Below, one piece after another: positions 36,163 to 46,535 of a stretch of 64,000 bases of DNA. How positions within the stretch are numbered: the first letter of the stretch is position 1; every line of letters begins with the position of its first letter. The stretch lies in the NCBI GenBank assembly GCA_018389105.1, contig JACATO010001547.1:38501-102500 (forward strand), written 5' to 3'. The translations under genes and the position numbers were made by a program. This DNA is from Nautilus pompilius. Its lineage: Eukaryota > Mollusca > Cephalopoda > Nautilida > Nautilidae. The notes beneath the pieces are model-generated. The model did not search any database. It saw only the letters and a list, made by a program, of their open reading frames with translations, and was not told the DNA's origin.

Positions 36163-36215
36163 TGGAGAGAGAGAGAGATGGAGAGAGAGAGAGAGAGAGA
36201 GAAGAGAGAGAGAGA
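36098..36215. repeat. (GA)n tract with GATGGA interruptions
   Basis: Purine tract that is the reverse-complement equivalent of the (CT)n-CCAT tracts at 0.55, 9.4 and 11.1 kb. Confidence 0.95.
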
Positions 36216-36505
36216 TCAAAGGAAACAGATTTTCGGCCGAAGACAACCCTATAAAGTCATTCCGTGAGCGGCGAGACAATATGCAGCTCTCGAGATTGCT
36301 GCAGTTGGCAGGACAAAGCTAAGTTTCACTCATAACAGTGAGAAGGGGCCTCTGAGGCCAGCCGGTCTAATGAGTTGCTGCACCGTAAAAACGAAACAAG
36401 CAAGAACTACTAATGGCTGAGAATAATAATGTTTCAAAATTACATGGAAAAAAAACCATACTACACTACTGAAGACAGGGATGTGTAATGGACCGACAAA
36501 TCTAA

Positions 36506-36666
36506 GGTCCATATGGCGGCGGTGGTGGTTGCATAATGGGCTTTGGTAATGTTTTGAAGAAGATTACTGGGAGAACCATATTCTGCAGTGATATGCCAGG
36601 CCCTTCGGGACTTTACTTATTGGTGAAAGGGTTCATTCTTCAACAGGACAATGACCCAAATCGTTA
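36506..36666 (+). pseudogene. Tc1-type transposase fragment with second catalytic Asp
   Basis: A continuous frame of 53 codons between stops reads GGGGGCIMGFGNVLKKITG near its start and KGFILQQDNDPNR at its end. QQDND (Asp codon at 36647-36649) is the second catalytic aspartate motif of Tc1/mariner transposases. The Gly-rich start fits the GGGSVMVWGC block that precedes it by about 45 residues. Only this central slice survives: no helix-turn-helix, first Asp or final Glu motif was found, and no TIRs. It is a separate copy from the Tc1 element at 53 kb, which has lost exactly this segment. Confidence 0.7.
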
Positions 36667-39469
36667 ATCTGAATTATGTAGGCCGTGTGCGCACCTCTTT
36701 ACGTTTATGTAGATTTATTCAGTCAGTGAGAAGAAGCAGGATCTATAATCACGAGTCTGTTCCGAAATAACGAAAACTGATTAGATTCCAAATGTGAATT
36801 TCTGCGAATACAGAATCACTTCAGCCTTAGCTGGATAAGCTCACCTCTCAGCTTCCCATTCACATACGCAGTGCTTTTGGTAGTTAAAAAGGGGCTCGCT
36901 GCAATTTCCATTTTCCTCCTCCCACCCCCCCTTAGTTTCTGCTGTTTTAACATCCTGCGGATGTTTCTGATTACAAAAAGGGTAGGAAAACCCTGCAAAG
37001 GGATAGCGACGCGTTGGGTTATTAGGCGCGATCGATGTCTCTCGAGACTCTACACCGCAGAGTCACAAGCCGAGGACAATTTGAAGTCATGATGCTAACC
37101 GGGACATGGATCAGCGAAATCGCGCAGTGGCAGCAGCAGCCTCTTTCCGCTTTCGTTCTCCATAGTCTTGTAAAGCAGATCATCCGATCGTGTTTCTGAC
37201 GGGTGGGAGGGGATGGGGGAGGCATCGAAAACACGGATGCGTTTTTCAGTCGGACCTCGCTGAACCTGGCCCTAGCATCGGAGAGCAGAATCGGCGTTTT
37301 ACCATTAAAAAAAAAAAACAGAAGGGGTTGGGGCACTCACTCAGAAGATTGAGCTGTTCACCTCAGAGCGACGACGGCCAGATTAAGCTAGCCAGGCCCC
37401 GGTGTGGTAGCGGATCTTCACAGAAGTGCGCGCCCGTCGAAAGCTGTGACGTTCCTGTTGCAGTTCCGACCACATCCGGTTTACCCTCCTCGTGTACTCT
37501 TATACCCTAAACTTTTGAAAAGAATCAAGAGATCGCCGCGCAGTTTCGCGAGATCAAACGAAGAAAGGGCTTTTAGGTAGACGTGTATTAAGTTCCTCGA
37601 TTTTACTTTCTTTTTTTTTTTTTTAATTCCGTGGATTAAGTTTCCTCTTCCGCTATCAACAACATCCAGCAGAAGGAGGAGACCAGTACGAAGCCCTTCC
37701 TCTGCGCTGTATCGAGACGGACTCGTTGCCTCGGCGGACCCGGAAGTTGTGGAGCCGCCCTGCGTATCGATTGATCCGAGTGTCGCCTCAGGGACGGAAA
37801 CCTGCCCTCTCATCGTGGGATCCGAGCATCAGCCTCACGCGGTATTTATGTGACGCTGATGCAGTCCCCCCTGATTCTGTATTACGCGAGCTGGGGCTGG
37901 ATTTTATATCTGTTCGCGGTCAGAATGTAGATCTTAAAAACATTCTGCTGCAATCAGAGATTAGAGTAATTTCGAGGTTTTTCTTATATATATATATATA
38001 ACATATTCCTTGCGTCTCAGGTTGAGCTCTCTTTCAACTATGCGTAATAGCATGCGCTCGGCTTAGACGACATTTCTTTTACTTCTGCCCCCGCCCCCCA
38101 CCAGTGGAAGGATAAATAACGGGAACCGTGAAGCCCACGCGCTGCGGTCCGTCCCTTCAAGCGGAGTTCGAAGAATCCTGGATTCCAGGAATTACTCGAA
38201 TGTTTCTCCAGATAATGCTGGCACGCGGTTCGAGAGAGGTTTCAATTATTAATTGCTGTCACCGTATAAATGGTTTGTCTCTGGATTTTCTCAGCAAAGT
38301 TTTCACGTGCCGGGTGTGGTGATGGGAGGAGGAGGAGGATGGAGAGAGAGAGAGAGAGAGATCTCCGAAGTGGATTGGCTTGTTAAAAAGAACAAATTTT
38401 TATGGTTGCTTTACGAGAACATCTGCAAGTAAGGATGCTAACACACTTGCGGGCAGTCAGAGATTCCTGTTTTTTGCTTGTAACTGACGTTGATTTTTTT
38501 TAAATAGCATAAGCGGCTCTGCTCATCGCTTAAGCACGTGTCACCGCTATAATATATAATTTGGTGTGGAGCAATAAATTACAATTTACGAATATTAAAA
38601 CCAATATGGAATAACCAAATGAATATTGTTATTCCAGCGTTAGGCTTCGTGAAGTAAGAAAGAAAAAATGGCATCTTAGAACCCATCCATAATGAGTCGC
38701 CATCTTGCATAACTATTAAATATGGCCGAACGTCATAAACCACATCTTTTATTCTTTATTTTTGCACAACTATGACGCGAAACAAAGCCTATGGTGCCAT
38801 ACTGTACAAGGCACATCTGTGAGTATCGAAAATTTTTAATTACCGAAACTTCACCGAAATGATGGTTATCATTCAAGTTTTTGCCCCCCCCAAATGCTTT
38901 TTAAAAAGCATTCTAGTTATGGAGTAAAATGAGTTGGTTTAATAACAATATTCATTTAAGAGATTTTCTTTTTGCATTTTACGTGTGTAATCTTAACATT
39001 AGAACCGAAAAGCCAACATTAGCAAGGAATTGTGCTAGATCCTCATAGGGGTATCATCGACAAAAGTACGAAGAATTTTACTTTTCTAAATACTTCAAGC
39101 TTAGAGCAAGAACTGATATTCTCTGCTATATTTTTAATAATATAACAAAAAAAAAAACACGTAAGTGATGGCTTGGTGGTTCTTGATCCTGGTGGCGTTA
39201 CTCCCGTCCTGAGCAGGATATGAAACTGTGCGCTGCGCCTGTCGTAGCTACGGATGTTCGAGCTGACGTGAAATCACACCGCCTGCAGAGGGCTGAGGGA
39301 ATTGCAGGAGCTCGAATCATCGTTCTCTAGGCGAAATAGAGGCCACTGTCGGAAATGTCGCCGCACCTACGATGATCATTTATTATTCTGGATTACTAGC
39401 CAAGTTCATTAGCCTTAATATTATAGTTTATTTCGAGGAGGAAAACATTACGTTTAAAAGCAGGGTTTG
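36667..39469. other. Intergenic sequence with a GA run
   Basis: (GA)n at 38341-38361, a TA run near 37985 and a poly-T run near 37610. Overlapping open frames at 37.0-38.3 kb have no recognisable content. Nothing else was supported. Confidence 0.5.
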
Positions 39470-39895
39470 TGTTTACTTGTTCACAGATGACGTAACGAGA
39501 ACCGTGATTGGTGTTTGTTTGTTCATAGATGACGTAACGAGAACCGTGATTGGCCTTTCATTGTTCGCAGATGACGTAATGAGAACCGTGATTGGCCTTT
39601 CATTGTTCACAGATGACGTAACGAGAACCGTGATTGGTGTTTGTTTGTTTGTTCACAGATGACGTAATTATAACCGTGATTGGTGTTTGTTTGTTCGCAG
39701 ATGACGTAACGAGAACCGTGATTGGTGTTTGTTTGTTCGCAGATGACGTAACGAGAACCGTGGTTGGTGGTTGTTTGTTCACAGATGACGTAATGAGAAC
39801 CGTGGTTGGTGTTTGTTTGTTTGTTCACAGATGACGTAATGAGAACCGTGATTGGTATTTGTTTGTTCACAGATGACGTAACGAGAACCGTAATA
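39470..39895. repeat. 42/46-bp minisatellite, 10 units, each with TGACGTAA
   Basis: Ten head-to-tail units of 42 bases, two of them lengthened to 46 by an extra TTTG. Each begins GATGACGTAA and continues GAGAACCGTGATTGG, then a TTTGTTTG linker and TTCACA. Every unit therefore has a CRE/bZIP-type TGACGTAA. Nine have ATTGG or GTTGG (inverted CCAAT-like) about 16 bases later. The fifth unit (GATGACGTAATTATAACCGTG) looks closer to the 35-base monomer at 60.2 kb. The open frames here are period artefacts: 42 is divisible by three, so they stay open. Confidence 0.95.
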
Positions 39896-42800
39896 AACAA
39901 CACAAACATTGTTGTTTTCGTAAAGTCTGCTGGCGATAAGCATTTTAGTTGGAAGTTATCTTAAGTAATCTTTACTTCGCAGATTTTTTTTCAGATTTAA
40001 GCAAGAATTAACTAATAAGAAACCATTAGGAAGGAATTCTTTACATTCAGTTAAAATACGTCATTACTTAACAATTTCCAAGTTCCAGCCAAACTGTAGA
40101 TTTGTTACTTATCAAAGTCAAATGGTGTCAGTCACATTACCTCTCTTCTGAATTAGCTGGAGGGCTTACCTGCTTTGAATATTCTTTCCACTTCATTTTT
40201 TTTTTAAAAAAAGCCGCTGTGCTACAGAAAAGTCTTAAAAAGAAAACCCATGGGAAAGCTGTGAATATTGACGTGCATCTAAATTTTAAAATAATGATAA
40301 ATTTGAAAAATAAGAAACTGAGGGAGGAGGAAAACCTCATACATAAGCGCATATATTTCAACCTTGAGCTGTTACAGGAGTTTTTGCTGATGTTAGCTGT
40401 CAATAAGCCGAAGCTTCCACGGCCTATACAAAGGTCCTGAATCTTTGCAAGACGGTTTGGTCAGTGGTTCATTGGAAGATTTAACTATTGAATCTACTGT
40501 GACCATTTTTGCGGTATAGATCCGCGCAAAGCTGAAGGATAAACAGGTAAACATGCGCAGCTTTCTATCCCTCGGAAGTCATTTGTGAGGCCTAACTCTT
40601 CTCGTACATTGGCCCAGGGCGTGACGTACCCCCGAGACCTTCGGTTCAGTTCTCCAAGTCCAGCCCTGTCCGTGTACCCACGAATAACGCCTTGTTCGTC
40701 GCTCTTCAAGCATTTGGAATAGTTACACCTCTCCCCCAGCGTTTTATTAATCAAGAGCCGGGCCCTCGTCATCGCCATAAGTGTTCGCATCTTTCTGACG
40801 ATATAAGCGGCACACGCTCTCTCCGTACCTTTCAAATAATACCCGCCTTATCGAGAGGGCGCCGTGATCTCTAGTCCCGGATGGGCATGCCCTAATTTCT
40901 CAAGAGGCCAATTTGTCCGATGGCGTTAAAATGGCCTATATTACTCCAGCTTTGACGACGCCGTGGTCGGTCAGTAGTGGCACCCTGAAAGCTTTGCTTT
41001 CTCCTTACACCGTAATTTACTTGTCTTTCCTATCGTTTCCCTCAATCTCTGGCAGTTGACAGGCCCCGTGGTTTGAATTTCCGCCTACTCTGCCCGGGTG
41101 TCAAGATAAGCCTCGATATCAAATGGAGGAGCGTAACGACACCAGAGGAGGCGAGATTGAGAGAGAGAGAGAGAGAGATGGAGAGAGAGAGAGAGAGAGA
41201 GAGATTTCCTGACTGACCTGGACACTAGGTGTTGCTAAAGACTTGGTTTAATGGTCCGTCAGCAGGGTCGGGTTAGTGTGGCTAATTTTATGAGTGTCGG
41301 TTGCCATTACGTTTCCATGTCGGTCCCTGCCGGAGATGAGGGACGGTTTCGGCCGGGCTATTGTCTTATCGGCCCCGTCGCTGCCAAATCGGATTGCAAT
41401 TGTCTTGATGAGTTGCGAGATATCCTTTCCAGGGAAAACGTGGCGCCGTCTACCGTCACTTCTACTTTCGAAGTTCGGTTCTGAGCCGGTTTCTGTTTTT
41501 TTTTTTTTTTTTTTAACTTTTTCCTTACGGAGGGCGGGGAGATCAGATCACCAGCGAGTGCTTCCGCCGCCGCCGCGTTCTCCGAGACACTCCTGGAAGC
41601 CTGTCTACTGTGATCTAGAACCCGACACACGATCTATGTCAAAAAGCCCAATTAACCTGCGGGCAACACGAGAAAAGCTTTACGAGGTTTGGACCGCGCG
41701 CGATTACATGAGTTCCACATTAAAAAAAAAAAAGAAAGATTTAATTAATTCCCGTCTATTTTACTCGTGAGAGAATAAAGCAGTTCGATTCCTGTCGCAC
41801 TTCGGATTTTCGTTCAGACCCGACACTTTTAGCGCCCGAGTAATTCCTTCTCCTCGCTGGAACTAAACTCATCGAAGCCAGTTCTCACCGGCGCCCTGCC
41901 TTTGTCAGGGAAGGAGGGGAAGGCATCGTGCATTCTCTTATCTACGGCATCGATCCGATTTAAACTCAAACTCTGTCGCGCATGTCTTTTTTTTTTAAGC
42001 ACCGATCAGTTACGCCCCCTTAAAGGTTCGTACAACAGTTGCGAAAGATCGAGAAAAGGATATATATATATATTTTTTAAATTGCGCTTTGCAACGAAAC
42101 TAAAGATACTGTGATGGGAGTCCCACATCACCCGGTGAACTGTAACTGCATAAGAAATTTGCCAGCATCCAAAATAAAAACACGCTTAAGAATTCTGGAT
42201 GTAACCTTTTTTTTTTGTTGGTGAGATCCCCCCTTCCTTTTATCTAGCATTAGGTTTACTCTTCAGTGGATGGGGAAGAAACTAGTAACATCCACCATTT
42301 CCTTCGAGATATGGTGGAGAAAACGAAGTCTAAAACAACCTCAAGATCTGAATTTTATTTAAAGCTTAAAGTTGTTTTTAAAATGGTCCGTCAACAGCCA
42401 TTTATTCCCTTATCCAGTCAGTGATGGCGGCACAAATAGGCTTATCCTGCTTATTGGTTTTTTTTTCAAATTAAGTTTCTATAATCGGTTGCACGGGTGG
42501 GGGGGCTTCAGATGACCGTATCTTGTACAATCCCTGACAGCTGCGGCGTCAGTGAGCGTTTAAAATCAAATATGCAAATTTTACTGTATTTGCGGTGAAT
42601 AACACTTGACGAAAAGTAAGCTTCACTTCGGCTTTAATGAGTGGGATAAAAAAAACAAAAAAATTAATAATAAAAGGCAGAAGAGCGCCCTTGATGGCAA
42701 TTATACGAAACTCTAAGAAGTCCCCATAATTGTTGATCTTATAAATACTTAAACTACGACGTCATGCGAGATCGCATTTAGATTGCTGTAAGACGCTGTA

Positions 42801-44337
42801 AGTATTACACCCCATACTTAAATTTTACAAAGAATAAAATAGATTTCATATTATACCTCCAGATGCCAGAAATATCTAAATATTTTTACCATATTTCGTT
42901 ATCAATGTATTAGAGATACATAAAACACACACCAGAGTATATGTGTGTTCTGTCTCGATTTAAATCGCAGACTATTAAGAACAAGAGCGATTCTGATAAG
43001 TAACCAGCAGATATAGATACGGTTTGGGTTTCCTGTGTACACTTATTAAATCTTGAGGAAGGATTGGAAATAAACACCCAAATACGCAACAACAAAAAAC
43101 CAAAAAAGACAATAAGGAGTCAGTTAATGGTTATTCAATTGAAGCCGTTTGCTAATGGGGTAAGCCTTTACAAGTTGCACCGTTGCTGAACATATATGGA
43201 ATTTTCGTTCAATCTCTTATCTGTCAGGTGTGGTATTTTTGAAATATATACGCTCATGGTAAATTAATTTTCCTGCATTCTTTATCCACTTTATTTCAGT
43301 CTTACATCGAGATATTGGCGTCTCTGGTCTAACACGGGTCTAGCAGGATATTCCAAACGCGAAGTGTATATGTTACTTTCTGGCTACTTGTCAAAAAACT
43401 GCCCCGCACGAGGCGTGGTGAACTCCTGAAGCACGTGTACCTGTGTACTTCTGGCTTCGGATGTAAAGCGACACGACTTCGCGCTTTAGCAGCGCTGTTC
43501 GTCACTCTCTGGCTCCAAAGAGAGGAAATGGAAAACGGTTAGAATGTGCGTGTGTGTCCTTGGCGATGCGTCGGTCTGACGGATGTGACGTCATAACTTA
43601 GTCAACCTCTATATGGCATCCTTGAAAAACTATCGTTTATAAGAAAATGTAAATATTGCAGCAGCAATCGTTCAGATAGGTAAGAGATCTTTGAACATAC
43701 TTTCAACATGTTTTTTTTTTTCTGAATAAACTGTAAAAAAAAAGAAAAAAAATTGAGTTCACTCAGAGTTTATATTTGTCTCTAGAAATCTGTTTCATGT
43801 GTAGATAAGATCCTATAACCAAGGCGCTCATGATGTCTTGCAGACGGAGGGTATTATGGCCAGTCTCAGTACCGGTCGCTTGGCAACATACGGCAGTCTG
43901 TTCGTGATATGTCTGTTTATTTCCATTGTAAATTTTGTTTTTGCGCACCGTACGGTACTTGCGCTGTCCTTTGCACGATGATGTTTATTAATGACATGAT
44001 GCTTCTAGTGATGAATGTTTGTTTGCTTGCTCTTCCCTTACTTACGCAAAAATCCTTATCGTGCAATCCTTTTAAAACTCTGGAGTTTCTGCTGCTTCAA
44101 GCTACATATGGTTCATGCCACCCGTACCATGTGACATCATTTCGCCTGCAGACGCAGAAGATGCTGTCTCCGCGAATAAATCTAACGGTCCAGATTCCTA
44201 CTTTATCAGATATTATGTTGAAAACCTCGAGCGTATACTTCTCATAAACATATTATGCCCAAGTTCCTTAACCTCGTCATTGTGCTGCCTTAGTGCCATT
44301 GAAATATTCAACAGAGCTTTATATAACCCTACAAACC

Positions 44338-44340
<3 letters not shown>
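39896..44340. other. Intergenic sequence with a GA tract and unrecognised open frames
   Basis: (GA)n with a GATGGA interruption at 41154-41205, and a poly-T run at about 41496. Open frames of 112-158 codons at 40102, 40494 (minus) and 41294 have unfamiliar translations containing Lys or Phe runs from homopolymers. At about 44170-44230 a 20-residue NKSNGPDSYF-like stretch faintly recalls a LINE reverse-transcriptase motif, too short to call. Confidence 0.45.

Positions 44341-44376
<36 letters not shown>
44341..44376. repeat. (CA)n microsatellite
   Basis: Eighteen uninterrupted AC dinucleotides. Confidence 0.97.
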
Positions 44377-44378
<2 letters not shown>

Positions 44379-44999
44379 CAATATCCCTTGACGCGAAATC
44401 TTGAATTTACCGATTCATTATAAGGTGTCCATCTGAGCGTGGCATTTACCGATACTTGCTTATAAACATTCAGTGGATGAAATGCCATGTTTACTTGTTA
44501 TATTTGTAACGGCTGCCATAAAGGCCCAGAAGCCAATCCTTACGTGCTATTTTCATGACCGTAAATATAGAAGATATTGAACGTCATGTAAATTTTAAGT
44601 TTGCTTCAGATTCCTTAATGCAGTCATTGAAAATTAACCCCCCACCCGTTGTGTCCGTCCTGCGCTAAATTGGCGGGGTCGATGTTACGGACACCGGAGG
44701 CCAGACGATACGAGCATTGAAGAGTAGTTATTATTTTCGAAAACCGCCATTTTCATGCTCTCAGAAAACAATACTTGCATAAATTAGTAATCGACATTGA
44801 TTTACTAGTGTCTCATAGAGATCAAAGTTTAATTTTCTTAAATATATTTTAGAACATTTGAACAAATCAAATTGTGGCCAAAATTTGATGTAATTGACAC
44901 TGAAATGAGACTTTTATTTGGAAATCAATTGTGTTTTTTTCTTAAATGACGATTACCGATCTCGTACTACAGAGCCGAAACCACAGTGGATTTATTGGA
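44377..44999. other. AT-rich intergenic sequence
   Basis: Nothing recognised. This lies just beyond the C-terminal side of the hAT-like relic and might hold its terminal repeat, but none was found. Confidence 0.45.
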
Positions 45000-46535
45000 A
45001 TCAGAACCAGGTTTCTCTCGGCAAAGTCACTGACTATCTTTGATTCCTTGACATTGTTTGGGGAAGCTTCATTGTCACTGTCAATAGGACTCCGGGATCC
45101 TTGTTGAGGATGATTTCAGGGAGACCGAAGACTTGAAAAATTATTTAGTCGGTTGCGCTACAAATGTACTGGACTTCCTGGTCACTCCAAGTTTAGAAAA
45201 AAGTTGCAGCTTGATCTTCTAAGGCAGATTCTCTGTTTCTTTGACCATCGTCAGCGCGTTCATCGAAAGGCACCACTTAGTCAAAGACGCTAGGCTATTC
45301 AGCTCATTCCTCGAGTGCCAAATGCCCTAATAATTTCTGAATGTTACCATCAGCGACACTCTTATTTGTTTTGAAGTATTACTGGAGCCTTTCCAATGAC
45401 TTTAGATCATACAACAGGGAAGAAGTAGCTATGGGAACAGGGACCACGCTTGGATGTAGGCCCCAGCGATAACCAAGCAAAGAAGTTCACGAAGATCATT
45501 CTCCTATTTTGCCATGGTCTTGAATAATTCGCCAGCTTTTGTCCGACCGAACACGAAGACCTTGATACTATACGGTAGCCGTGATCTATGAAGTTCCGGA
45601 GCAGGTCGGAAAAAAACTCTTTCAGGAGGCATTCCACTCAAGAAAATTATGGTAAGATAAAGCGCAGCTTTTGATATTCTTCTTGTTGTATCTCTTCCAT
45701 CTTCTGCTGGGCGAAGGTAGGAACTTCTCTTATGTCGCCTGTGAACTTCTAAGTCATTTCCGTGGCATCCAATCCTGTTGGAAATTTGGCTTGGTCAGCG
45801 AGACCTTACATATTTTGGAAACACTTGAAGAGTTGAATATGATGAAAGTTTGTGTGTATGAAGACTTTCGGGAAGGCATACTCAAGCACATGGTAGTGAC
45901 AGGCGAAGGAAAACAGTACCCCTTGCAATTTCTGTTCCAAGAAAATACAAGCTCCAGACCTGTGACTGATGTCTGCAGAAGTCATGTCGAAGGTCAGGCA
46001 ACAAATGCGTTTCTTGATGGCCCATTCGTCAACAGTTGCACATACTGCGTACAATATTTCCTGTCCGATCCAGGAACTTCAGCACTGCAAGGAACTGATA
46101 GACTCTAGACCCAGTCAACAAAATTGAAGGCAATCGACTGCCTGTTTGCCTGTCAAGTCGGGCAACAGTTTGCCATCTCATTGGGATCGAGAGGCACATC
46201 CACCTGAGAGTCATCATCCAGTTTACGTGTCAGATTACAGTGGTAGACCTTTTCTTGCTCTTATAATCGAGGATCGGTTGATGTCCAGCCCGTTTCCATC
46301 TTCACTCAAGCTGGCAGCTGCTGCGGCAATAATACAAACAGCTTTCCTGTCACTTATCTTGCAACGATCCACAGCTGAGATGAACATGTTCTTCCGCGCT
46401 CGATCTGTTTTTTTTTTTTGTGTGTGGGAGTACATAATGGGCCAGCACCACCCACTGCACTCTCTCCTTTCCCGCAGTGCGGAACTCATTATCACTGGTG
46501 CTTGAGGAATCCAGTTCAGCAGTTTTCTCCATTTT
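45000..46535 (-). pseudogene. hAT-like transposase relic
   Basis: Read on the minus strand, blocks occur in the order of a protein family I know from cephalopod and arthropod genomes. First is VDRCKISDRKAVCIIAAAAA with NRSSI (about 46245-46400). Next is IPMRWQTVARL and SRLPSILL (about 46090-46190), matching IHWDGK-LL and DRLPIL. Then TFDMTS, GACIFLEQKL and ACHYHVLEYAF (45806-46030), matching CFDTTSSNTG...GACVLLEQKL...ACRHHI. Next are RRMIFVNFFAW (about 45480-45530) and NIQKLLGHLALEE with FDER (about 45250-45340). Last is GLPEIILNKDPG (about 45100-45160). The Asp-(Thr)-Thr followed by C-x-x-H fits a hAT-type DDE core, which is my inference. The copy has several frameshifts and stops and lacks the MHHARWM segment. 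It may begin as far out as 46779. No terminal repeats or target duplication found. Confidence 0.7.

Noticed and set aside
44160..44235. NKSNGPDSYF-like stretch recalling the LINE RT motif N-K-x-x-GPD
   Set aside because: Only about 20 residues, no further RT blocks on either side.
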